Shown: one piece after another, positions 17,787 through 24,041 of the stretch
How positions within the stretch are numbered: position 1 is the stretch's first letter
Layout: every line of letters starts with the position of its first letter
From: Sphingomonas sp. Ag1
Lineage (GTDB): Bacteria; Pseudomonadota; Alphaproteobacteria; Sphingomonadales; Sphingomonadaceae
DNA: 64,000 nucleotides
NCBI RefSeq assembly: GCF_000980895.1
Contig: NZ_LAZX01000082.1
Coordinates: 1 to 64,000, forward strand
Reading direction: 5' to 3'
The notes under the pieces: model-generated
What the model was told of the DNA's origin: nothing
The model's input: the letters and a program-made list of their open reading frames with translations, nothing else
Databases searched by the model: none
Made by a program: the position numbers and the translations under genes

Positions 17787-18539
17787 TTAGCCGGGCATCC
17801 GCATGACGGAGGCGGCGCCTTCGTCCATGGTCTTGGCTTCCTTCAGCAGGTTCGCCTGGACCTCGTAGCTGCGCTGGTTCTCGATCATGTCGACGAGTAC
17901 CTGGGTCATGTTGACGTTGCTTTGTTCGAGCGTGCCGGACGCGATCTTGGCGTCCATATTCTCCGGCAGCACGCCGCCCCCGCGCACGTGCATCAGATTG
18001 TCGAGGCCCTTCACCGTCGACGAGCCGCGGTCCGATACCAGCTTCAGCTTGTCGATCACCGTGACGTCGGTGGCAGCGCCGCCCTGCGGCACGATCGAAA
18101 TCGAGCCGTCCGACCCGATCGAGAGCGAATTGTACGGCGGGATGGTGATGGGGCCCCCCGACCCCATCACCAGGTAACCGTCGCCCGTCTGCAACGTGCC
18201 CGATGCAGTGACGGTCAAGTCGCCGCGGCGCGTATAGGCTTCGGTACCGTCGGGCGCCTGTACCGTCAGCCAGGTGTCGGCATCGGTCAGCGCCACGTCG
18301 AGATTACGACCCGTCTGGATCATCGCGCCGACGCTGCGGTCGGCATCGGTAACTTCCTGCGCGGCCGGCGCGCGCGCATCGAAGCGTGCGCCGCCGCCCT
18401 TCAGTTCGATCCGGTCGAACACCACGCGATCGGCACGAAAGCCGGTCGTGGAGGCATTTGCCATGTTGTTGGCGATGGCGGCCTGCGCCGCCATGTGCGC
18501 CTTGAGGCCCGTCGCCGCCGTATAGACCAGCTTGTCCAT
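17787..18539 (-). CDS. flgF: Flagellar proximal rod protein FlgF
   Basis: A 250-residue proximal rod protein of the flagellar basal body. It opens with MDKLVYTAATGLKAHMAAQAAIANNMANASTTGFRAD and ends with the SNVNMTQVLVDMIENQRSYEVQANLLKEAKTMDEGAASVM segment shared by rod and hook proteins. It is the first gene of a seven-gene unit flgFGHIJKL. A sigma-54 type element lies 54-68 bases upstream, at the very end of flgE, which suggests the unit can be transcribed separately from flgBCDE. Confidence 0.95.
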   Translation of the reverse strand: MDKLVYTAATGLKAHMAAQAAIANNMANASTTGFRADRVVFDRIELKGGGARFDARAPAAQEVTDADRSVGAMIQTGRNLDVALTDADTWLTVQAPDGTEAYTRRGDLTVTASGTLQTGDGYLVMGSGGPITIPPYNSLSIGSDGSISIVPQGGAATDVTVIDKLKLVSDRGSSTVKGLDNLMHVRGGGVLPENMDAKIASGTLEQSNVNMTQVLVDMIENQRSYEVQANLLKEAKTMDEGAASVMRMPG

Positions 18540-18557
18540 CGTTCGATCGATCCAAAG

Positions 18558-18591
18558 GTGTTCCGTTCACGCCGAAGCGCAGACGGAACAC
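18558..18591. repeat. Inverted repeat in the flgE-flgF gap
   Basis: Perfect 9-base arms GTGTTCCGT (18558-18566) and ACGGAACAC (18583-18591) with a 16-base spacer. It spans the predicted start of the sigma-54 driven flgF transcript. It could be the flgE terminator, a 5' hairpin of the flgF message, or a protein-binding site. Confidence 0.5.
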
Positions 18592-18592
18592 A

Positions 18593-18607
18593 GCAAGAGT
18601 CAGGCCA
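18593..18607 (-). promoter_or_regulatory. Sigma-54 type promoter of flgFGHIJKL
   Basis: On the minus strand the sequence is TGGCCT-GACTC-TTGC, matching the TGGCAC-N5-TTGC consensus at the invariant GG and GC with the exact spacing. It gives a transcript start near 18581 and a leader of about 42 bases before the flgF ATG. It overlaps the last bases before the flgE stop. Confidence 0.65.
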
Positions 18608-18610
18608 GAA

Positions 18611-19855
18611 TTACGCGCGGATGTTGAAGATCGTCTGCGAGATCTGGCTGGAGGTATCGAGCGCCTTGGCGTTCGCCTGGAAGTTGCGCTGAGCAGCGAT
18701 CAGCTCGACCAGCTCCTCGGTAATGTCGACGTTCGATCCCTCGATCGTGCCCGACATCAGCTTGCCGAAGCCGTTCTCGTTCGCGGCGCCCATCGTTGCC
18801 GTGCCGGAAAGGCCGCTCGCGCTCCAATATTGCCCGCCGGTCTGGCGCAGGCCCGTCGGGTTGACGAAGTTCGCCAGTGCGACCTTGCCCAGCTTCACCG
18901 CGTCGCCGTTGGAATAGCTGGCGGTGATGATGCCGCTGTTGTCGACGGTGATGCCGGCGAATTCGCCGGGCGCGGCGCCGTTCTGCGCGCGCGAAGCGAC
19001 GCTGAACGGCTGCTTTCCGGCGGTGGTGCCGGTCAGGTCGAAGCTGATCGGCGCGCGGGTCGCGTCGCCAGCGTCGGGGAAGGCGAGCGAGAAGGTGCCG
19101 CTGCCCAGCAGATTGCCGCTCGAATCAAAGGCGATGTCGGTGCCGCCCTCGTTCAGTTCGACGTCGCCGACGAAGCTGTGGACGGTCCATTCGCTCGCGG
19201 TGCTGGTCGCATCGGCCGGTGCCTTGCGCACGAAATAGTTGGTCAGCGTCTGCGGATTGCCGGCCGCGTCATAGATGGTGGTGGTCGTCGCGCTGCCGTA
19301 GCTGGCCGGATTGGTACGGTCGAACTCGACGTCCGATGCGGCGGCGCCGGCGTTCAGATTGGCCTTCAGCGACAGCTTGCTGGTCGCGATCGCCGCGCCG
19401 CTGCTGTCGGGCACGCGCACGTCAATGAGGGTGCCTGCGCCCGGCACGGTGCCGTCCGTCTCGACCGCATAGGCCTGCAGGCGGCTGCCCTGCGCATCGG
19501 TGATGAAGCGGTTGGGATCGACGCCGAAGCTGCCGTTGCGGGTGTAGGCGATGGTGGTGCCGCCGGGCGCGGTCGTCTTGACCGGGAAGAAGCCGTCACC
19601 GGCGATCGCGAGGTCGAGCGACGAGCCGGTCGTCACCAGGCTGCCCGCGCCGAACATCTGCTTGTTCTGCGCCAGCGCGGCGCCCGAGCCGGTCAGGCGG
19701 CGCGGATCGCTGGTGAAGTTCGATGCCATGATGTCGGTGAATTCGCTGCGGCTCTTCTTGAAGCCGTTGGTCGAGACGTTGGCGAGGTTGTGCGAGATGG
19801 TCGACATGTCGGTCTGCGCAGCCTGGAGGCCGGAAAGCGAAGTGTAGAAGGACAT
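18611..19855 (-). CDS. flgE: Flagellar hook protein FlgE
   Basis: A 414-residue hook subunit. The N-terminus MSFYTSLSGLQAAQTDMSTISHNLANVSTNGFKKSRSEF and the C-terminus SNVDITEELVELIAAQRNFQANAKALDTSSQISQTIFNIRA are canonical. The central region is Ala/Gly/Thr-rich and forms the outer hook domains. The ATG at 19855 was chosen over a long in-frame extension to 20257, because that would overlap flgD and because the family starts here. It lies 40 bases after flgD. Confidence 0.96.
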   Translation of the reverse strand: MSFYTSLSGLQAAQTDMSTISHNLANVSTNGFKKSRSEFTDIMASNFTSDPRRLTGSGAALAQNKQMFGAGSLVTTGSSLDLAIAGDGFFPVKTTAPGGTTIAYTRNGSFGVDPNRFITDAQGSRLQAYAVETDGTVPGAGTLIDVRVPDSSGAAIATSKLSLKANLNAGAAASDVEFDRTNPASYGSATTTTIYDAAGNPQTLTNYFVRKAPADATSTASEWTVHSFVGDVELNEGGTDIAFDSSGNLLGSGTFSLAFPDAGDATRAPISFDLTGTTAGKQPFSVASRAQNGAAPGEFAGITVDNSGIITASYSNGDAVKLGKVALANFVNPTGLRQTGGQYWSASGLSGTATMGAANENGFGKLMSGTIEGSNVDITEELVELIAAQRNFQANAKALDTSSQISQTIFNIRA

Positions 19856-19895
19856 GAGGGAAGCTCCTGGAACGTGGGATAGGTGAGGGGAGAGG

Positions 19896-20570
19896 TCAGC
19901 CGATCTGGCGAACGGCGGTGGCGGGAACCTCACCGATCCCCGGCAAGGTGAGGACGGCAGCGCCGCTGGTGGTCGAAACGGAGGTGACGGGCGCCCAGAC
20001 AAGGCTGTTGGCGGCGACCGAGCGGCTGCCGTCATTGGCGCTGATGCTGACCGTGAACGGGCCGGCGCCGGCATCGGCGCCGGCGGCGGTCTTGCCGTCC
20101 CAGTCGTAGCTGACGGTGCCTGCCTTTTGCGCGCCGAGATCGGCGCTGTGCAGCAGCTGGCCGTTGGCATCCGAGATCGCGACGGTAACGTTGCTGGCAT
20201 CGGCGCCAAGCTCGATCGCGCCCGCGATACCGCCCGAGGCGCGGCCGTAAGCGACATTGCCCGGCGTCAGCACGGTGCGCCCGACATAGCTGACCGCATC
20301 CTGCATGCTGGTCGCGCCCAGCTTGTCGGCGATCGCCTTCAGCGTGGAACCCATTTCGGTGATGCCGGCGAGCGAGGAGAATTGCGCCATCTGCGCAACC
20401 ATCTGCGTATTGTCGACCGGATCGAACGGATCCTGGTTCTTCATCTGCGCGGTCATCAGCTTCAGGAAATCGGCCTGGCCCATCGTCGGGGACTTGGCCG
20501 CGTTCTTTGCCGCCGTGTTCGCGGTGCTGAGGCCGAGGTTGCCGATTGTGGCGTCGAAGGAGGTCGCCAT
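19896..20570 (-). CDS. flgD: Flagellar hook cap assembly protein FlgD
   Basis: A 224-residue hook-capping scaffold. The N-terminal part has the signature GQADFLKLMTAQMKNQDPFDPVDNTQMVAQMAQFSSLAGI, followed by a FlgD Ig-like/tudor domain (VAISDANGQLLHSADLGAQKAGTVSYDWDGKTAAG). It guides FlgE polymerisation and is lost when the hook is complete. The gene starts 3 bases after flgC stops. Confidence 0.95.
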   Translation of the reverse strand: MATSFDATIGNLGLSTANTAAKNAAKSPTMGQADFLKLMTAQMKNQDPFDPVDNTQMVAQMAQFSSLAGITEMGSTLKAIADKLGATSMQDAVSYVGRTVLTPGNVAYGRASGGIAGAIELGADASNVTVAISDANGQLLHSADLGAQKAGTVSYDWDGKTAAGADAGAGPFTVSISANDGSRSVAANSLVWAPVTSVSTTSGAAVLTLPGIGEVPATAVRQIG

Positions 20571-20573
20571 CTA

Positions 20574-20984
20574 TCAGCGCCCCAGCTTCAGCGTGTCGAC
20601 GATCAACGACTTGGCGGTGTTCATCACCTCGACGTTGTTCTGGTAGCTGCGCGCGGTCTCCATCATGTCGACCAGCTCGCGCGTTTCATCGACCGCCGAC
20701 TGGTAAACAAAGCCGTCGGCATCAGCCATCGGGTTGTTGGGATCGCGGATCTTGATCGGGTCCTCACCGGCGGTGACGACGCGTTCCACGTTGACGGTAG
20801 CCATGCCGCTCGCCTGATCGAACTGTGTCCGGAACACCGGCTTCATGCTGCGATAGGCGGTTTCCGACGAGCCGGTCACCGCGCCGGCATTGGCGAGGTT
20901 CGAGGCGGTCGTGTTCATCCGCACGAGCTGCGCGGACATTGCGCGGCCAGCGACCTGGAAGATCGATAGAGGCTGGTTCGCCAT
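20574..20984 (-). CDS. flgC: Flagellar proximal rod protein FlgC
   Basis: A 136-residue rod protein that polymerises with FlgB and FlgF to form the proximal rod. Its marks are the opening IFQVAGRAMSAQLVRMNTTASNLANAGAVTGS, the conserved DPNNPMADADGFVYQSAVDETRELVDMMETARSYQNNVEVMNTAKSLIVDTLKLGR ending in short segments, and the usual length. It starts 3 bases after flgB ends. Confidence 0.96.
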   Translation of the reverse strand: MANQPLSIFQVAGRAMSAQLVRMNTTASNLANAGAVTGSSETAYRSMKPVFRTQFDQASGMATVNVERVVTAGEDPIKIRDPNNPMADADGFVYQSAVDETRELVDMMETARSYQNNVEVMNTAKSLIVDTLKLGR

Positions 20985-20987
20985 GGG

Positions 20988-21326
20988 TTATTCTCCCTTC
21001 AGCGCGCGGGTGAGCTGGTTGATGCGGCCGTTCAGGAACGACAGCGTGGTCTGATACTGGACGGCGTTTTCGGCGAAGGCGGTCTGCTCCTTGCTGAGCT
21101 CGACCGTGTTGCCGTCCATCGAGGGCGAGTCGGGCGTGCGGTACAGTGTCGCCTGCTCGACGCCGCCCTGCCGCTCCACCGAGGCGAGCGCCTTGGTGAA
21201 ATCGATGTCCTTCGCCTTGAAGTTCGGCGTGGAGGCGTTGGCGATGTTGGAGGCGAGCACGTTCATGCGCTGCGCCCGCACCTCGAGCGCCGCGCCATGA
21301 ACCCCGAAAAGACTGCCGTTGGCCAT
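20988..21326 (-). CDS. flgB: Flagellar proximal rod protein FlgB
   Basis: A 112-residue rod protein with GVHGAALEVRAQRMNVLASNIANASTPNFKAKDIDF at the N-terminus and ENAVQYQTTLSFLNGRINQLTRALKGE at the C-terminus. The ATG at 21326 has AGGAG 9 bases upstream; a much longer reading frame continues to 22262 but runs antisense to other genes. FlgB heads the flgBCDE transcription unit, driven by the sigma-54 type promoter at 21370-21384 and flanked by the dyad cluster at 21428-21464. Confidence 0.95.
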   Translation of the reverse strand: MANGSLFGVHGAALEVRAQRMNVLASNIANASTPNFKAKDIDFTKALASVERQGGVEQATLYRTPDSPSMDGNTVELSKEQTAFAENAVQYQTTLSFLNGRINQLTRALKGE

Positions 21327-21369
21327 TGGCCTGAAATCTCCTGCACGTGCCTGTGCGCGCAGTGTCCCA

Positions 21370-21384
21370 GCAAGGTGTGTGCCA
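21370..21384 (-). promoter_or_regulatory. Sigma-54 promoter of flgBCDE
   Basis: On the minus strand the sequence is TGGCAC-ACACC-TTGC, an exact match to the sigma-54 consensus with correct spacing. It gives a transcript start near 21358 and a leader of about 32 bases before flgB. The dyad cluster lies 44-80 bases upstream. Confidence 0.85.
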
Positions 21385-21427
21385 CTTCGCCTTGCCGGCA
21401 GAGCGCCACCCGCCAGCAAGGCGCGGG

Positions 21428-21464
21428 CGGCAAGATGTTGCCGGGCGGCCGGCAAGGTTGCCGG
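21428..21464. promoter_or_regulatory. Paired dyads, candidate activator (FlbD-type) binding site
   Basis: Two perfect inverted repeats lie side by side: CGGCAA-GATG-TTGCCG (21428-21443) and CCGGCAA-GG-TTGCCGG (21449-21464). Their centres are 21 bases apart, i.e. two helical turns, on the same DNA face. A further TTGCCGGCA occurs at 21392-21400. The pair lies between the divergent sigma-54 type promoters of flgB and the stator-like operon and could serve both as a shared enhancer. The link to the sigma-54 activator at 30657 is inference. Confidence 0.6.
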
Positions 21465-21527
21465 GTGGCGGCGGTGAGCCGGCGCGATTGCCGTATCAAC
21501 AAGGACTTGGCCCGTGGGCGACGGAAC

Positions 21528-21542
21528 TGGCCCGGCGCTTGC
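21528..21542 (+). promoter_or_regulatory. Sigma-54 type promoter of the second stator-like operon
   Basis: TGGCCC-GGCGC-TTGC matches the invariant GG/GC and spacing of sigma-54 promoters. The predicted transcript start is at 21554-21555, essentially at the ATG of the PomA-like gene, so the message would be leaderless if this promoter is used. Confidence 0.6.
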
Positions 21543-21554
21543 GTAGGCGCGGGG

Positions 21555-22220
21555 ATGAACTTTGGTGCCTTCCTCGATCCAACAGCGCTTGCCATCGTGG
21601 GCGGCGGCACGGTGGCGTCGGCCATCCTGCGCAGTCCGCTGCGCGATGTGGGCCGCGCGATCGTCGCGCTGCGCGCTTTGCCGCGTCGCCCGTTCAGCGC
21701 CGATCCGCTGATCGAGCAGATCGGAGCGTTCAGCCGGATCGCGAAGCGGCACGGGGTCCTCGCGCTGGACCGATCGGTCATTGCCGACCCCGATGTTGCG
21801 GCGGCGATCGCCGATATCGTTGACGGGCACGGCCCGGCGCAGGTCGCCGCACGGCTGCACTATCTGCGTCGCGCGCGGATCGAGCGTCACGTGTCGGTTG
21901 CCGACATCTGGGCCGGCATGGCGGAAGCCGCGCCGTCGATGGGGATGGTCGGAACGTTGGTCGGGCTGGTCGCGATGTTCGTGCAGATGACCGATCCGCA
22001 AGCGATCGGTGGGGCGATGGCGGTGGCGCTGCTGGCGACGCTCTATGGCGCGTTGCTGGGCAATCTCGTCGCGCTGCCGATTGCCGCGCGGCTGCGGACG
22101 GCGGCGCGGATCGAGGCGTTCGAGCGCCAGCGGCTGGAGGCGCCGCTCGTCGCGCTGGCCGCGCGCGAGGAGCCGCAGCCGGTCAGCTTCTCGCCCGCGC
22201 GGCGGAGCGAGGCGGCATGA
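21555..22220 (+). CDS. PomA/MotA-like stator subunit lacking the first transmembrane helix
   Basis: A 221-residue protein aligning with PomA-type (short) MotA proteins from their second helix onward. Residues 8-26 (DPTALAIVGGGTVASAIL) match PomA TM2. The cytoplasmic loop contains the RxGxLAL pattern as KRHGVLALD. TM3 (about 127-145, APSMGMVGTLVGLVAMF) and TM4 (about 150-178, DPQAIGGAMAVALLATLYGALLGNLVALPIA) are very close to PomA. Canonical PomA has about 253 residues; the missing 30 or so are exactly TM1. The preceding in-frame sequence is not hydrophobic, and the promoter position argues against an upstream start. It overlaps the MotB-like gene (ATGA). It may be an auxiliary or sodium-type stator, or an ExbB-like motor. 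Confidence 0.8.
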   Translation: MNFGAFLDPTALAIVGGGTVASAILRSPLRDVGRAIVALRALPRRPFSADPLIEQIGAFSRIAKRHGVLALDRSVIADPDVAAAIADIVDGHGPAQVAARLHYLRRARIERHVSVADIWAGMAEAAPSMGMVGTLVGLVAMFVQMTDPQAIGGAMAVALLATLYGALLGNLVALPIAARLRTAARIEAFERQRLEAPLVALAAREEPQPVSFSPARRSEAA

Positions 22221-22735
22221 CGACAGCCGACGACTTTCCCGTTGCGGCGGCGCATCGGCCATTGTGGCTGATCACGCTGGCAGACCTCGCGCTGCTGCTG
22301 GTCGGCTTCTTCGTGCTGCTCCACGCCAATCAGAATCTCGACCGCGCCGCGCTGATGCAGGGGGTGCGGGCCGCCTTTGGCGAGCCGGCCCCGGCACCAA
22401 GGCCGGATCCATTGCCGCTGGCTGCCGCCGGCATGTTCAACTTCGCACCCGGCTCTGCGCGCCTGCCGGGCTCGCCGGGCAGCCTTGTCGCCTGGGCTGA
22501 AGAAGCGGCGCGCGACCCGCGTGTGACGCTGCGCATCACGGGCGCGGTCGACGGGTCACCCGCCGATGTCGATCGCGCGACCGGCAGTGCTGCGGTGCTT
22601 GCCGCCGATCGCGCGCGCGCCGTCGCGGCCGCGCTTGCCCCGGTGGCGAATGGCGGCATCATCATCCTGACCGCCGACCGGCCATCGCGCCGGCAGGTCG
22701 TCGTTACCTTGTCCCTTACCGGAGAATCCATGTGA
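22217..22735 (+). CDS. PomB/MotB-like protein with reduced OmpA-like domain
   Basis: A 172-residue partner of the preceding gene. One transmembrane helix near residues 16-36 (LWLITLADLALLLVGFFVLLHA) strongly resembles PomB, including the ion-carrying Asp (residue 23) and the following NQNLD. The periplasmic part is only about 130 residues against about 270 in PomB. It retains an OmpA-like outline (MFNFAPGSARLPG, VTLRITGAVDG, AADRARAVAAAL) but lacks the usual NxxLSxxRA peptidoglycan-binding pattern. It overlaps flgA (ATGTGA). Whether it anchors to the wall is unclear. Confidence 0.75.
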   Translation: MTTADDFPVAAAHRPLWLITLADLALLLVGFFVLLHANQNLDRAALMQGVRAAFGEPAPAPRPDPLPLAAAGMFNFAPGSARLPGSPGSLVAWAEEAARDPRVTLRITGAVDGSPADVDRATGSAAVLAADRARAVAAALAPVANGGIIILTADRPSRRQVVVTLSLTGESM

Positions 22736-23250
22736 TCGCGCTCGTCCTGGCGCTCGCTGCGCCTGCCACCGCCACTGCCCATCAGGATACGACCGCACTC
22801 GACAAGGCGGTCGCCGCCTTTGCCGGCAAGTCGATCGGCGAGGATGGCGGCCCGCGTGCCGCGATCGACCCGCGGCTGCGGCTGAAGCAATGTTCCACCG
22901 TGGCGCTGTCCTGGCGCACCGATGCGCATGATGCCGTGGTGGTGTCGTGCGCCGCGCCGGAATGGCGGCTGTTCGTGCCGATCCGCATGCCCGCCGGCGC
23001 GACGGTAGTGACCCGGCCGGGGGGCGCCGCCGCGGCGCCGGCCGCGATGGCGGAAAAGGTCATCAAGCGCGGCGATCCTTTGGTGATCGAGGCGGGATCC
23101 GACGGCTTTTCGATCACGCGCGAGGGCATCGCCATGGCCGACGCGGCAGAGGGCCAGCGCCTGATGGTGCGAATCGATGGCGGCAAGATGCCGGTGCAGG
23201 CAGTGGCCGTTGCCGCTGGTCGCGCGACCCTGCCCGGATGGGTGGAGTGA
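22732..23250 (+). CDS. flgA: Flagellar P-ring assembly chaperone FlgA
   Basis: A 172-residue periplasmic chaperone that assists FlgI polymerisation into the P-ring. It has a short signal peptide (MIALVLALAAPATATA). Mature-domain marks are IDPRLRLKQCSTVALSW and the C-terminal SAF-like segment KVIKRGDPLVIEAGSDGFSITREGIAMADAAEGQRLMVRIDGGKMPVQAVAV. The GTG start at 22732 overlaps the stop of the MotB-like gene, so translation is coupled. The signal peptide is shorter than usual, but no better start fits. Confidence 0.9.
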   Translation: MIALVLALAAPATATAHQDTTALDKAVAAFAGKSIGEDGGPRAAIDPRLRLKQCSTVALSWRTDAHDAVVVSCAAPEWRLFVPIRMPAGATVVTRPGGAAAAPAAMAEKVIKRGDPLVIEAGSDGFSITREGIAMADAAEGQRLMVRIDGGKMPVQAVAVAAGRATLPGWVE

Positions 23251-23259
23251 AAAAATTCC

Positions 23260-23286
23260 TAAAGGTGCCTCGCCGCCGGCCGTTTA
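23260..23286 (+). promoter_or_regulatory. Sigma-28 promoter of flgM-flgN
   Basis: -35 TAAAGGTG (23260-23267), 11-base spacer, -10 GCCGTTTA (23279-23286). It lies between flgA and flgM and gives a leader of about 27 bases before the flgM ATG. It implies that FliA drives synthesis of its own anti-sigma factor. Confidence 0.75.
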
Positions 23287-23319
23287 TGCCGGTGGGATCG
23301 AGGTGCAACGGGGATTTTT

Positions 23320-23595
23320 ATGGTCGAACCGATCGGGACAAGACCGCGCGATCGCATCGCCGGGGTGTCGCGCGTAGCGACGCCGGCGGCCACCGCCAGC
23401 GTGACGAAACAGCCGCAGACCGCGCCGACGCCGACCGTCGCGGCGCAGCTGTCGGCCAGCGCGCCGGTCGATGTGGAGCGCGTCGCCAAGATCAAGGAAG
23501 CGATCGCCAAGGGCACCTTTCCGCTTTCCCCCTCCACCATCGCCGACGCGCTGATCGCCGCCCGCTACGAATGGATGTCGAATGACAAGGCGTGA
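23320..23595 (+). CDS. flgM: Anti-sigma-28 factor FlgM
   Basis: A 91-residue FlgM, which holds FliA inactive until it is exported through the finished hook-basal body. The N-terminal half is disordered (Ala/Pro/Thr-rich). The C-terminal half carries the sigma-binding segment VDVERVAKIKEAIAKGTFPLSPSTIADALI. It overlaps the flgN start and is preceded by a sigma-28 type promoter, giving the classic feedback circuit with fliA at 27013. Confidence 0.88.
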   Translation: MVEPIGTRPRDRIAGVSRVATPAATASVTKQPQTAPTPTVAAQLSASAPVDVERVAKIKEAIAKGTFPLSPSTIADALIAARYEWMSNDKA

Positions 23596-23890
23596 TGCCC
23601 TTATCCGCGTGATCGACACGCTGCACGGCGAGATCGCCGCGCTGAAGGCGAACAATGTCGCCGAGCTGGAAAAGGCGACCTCGGCAAAGCTGACCGCGAT
23701 CGAGACGCTGCGCGGTCTGGGCGAGGGGCCCGCGGGGCCGGAGCTTCGCGATCTCGCCGACGAGGCCAACCGGCTCAACGACACCTGCCGGATTTACGTC
23801 AACCTGATGGCGGCCAATGTGCGCCGTCGCCTGCAGCTCCTCACCGGTGAGGACAGCAATTCCTATCGTCGGGCGCCGGCCTACGCCTGA
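23582..23890 (+). CDS. flgN: FlgN-like flagellar export chaperone
   Basis: A 102-residue, mostly helical protein whose position next to flgM and size match FlgN, the chaperone for FlgK and FlgL. Visible features are LIRVIDTLHGEIAALKANNVAELEKATSAKLTAIETLRGLG and the C-terminal LNDTCRIYVNLMAANVRRRLQLL. Sequence similarity within FlgN is low, so context carries much of the call. It overlaps flgM by 14 bases. Confidence 0.72.
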   Translation: MTRRDALIRVIDTLHGEIAALKANNVAELEKATSAKLTAIETLRGLGEGPAGPELRDLADEANRLNDTCRIYVNLMAANVRRRLQLLTGEDSNSYRRAPAYA

Positions 23891-23990
23891 CCTGTCATCG
23901 TTCTGTGGTGCGGGCGGCGTTCGGCCGCGCAGCACCTGTTTGCCGTTCGACCTGGCGTGCCCCTGATCCCCCGCTGACGCACACGCCTTC

Positions 23991-24005
23991 TGGCACACTC
24001 CTTGC
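23991..24005 (+). promoter_or_regulatory. Sigma-54 promoter of the transglycosylase-flhA-fliA operon
   Basis: TGGCAC-ACTCC-TTGC is an exact sigma-54 consensus match. The transcript would start near 24017 with a 25-base leader containing AGGGA before the ATG at 24042. The whole operon down to fliA follows without a large gap. Confidence 0.85.
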
Positions 24006-24041
24006 TGATCGTTCCTGCGAACAGGGAATGTTTCAGCACCG

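Noticed and set aside
21297..21554. Upstream in-frame extension of the PomA-like gene that might encode TM1
   Set aside because: The extension is polar, Arg- and Cys-rich, would run through both promoters and the dyads, and has no hydrophobic helix.
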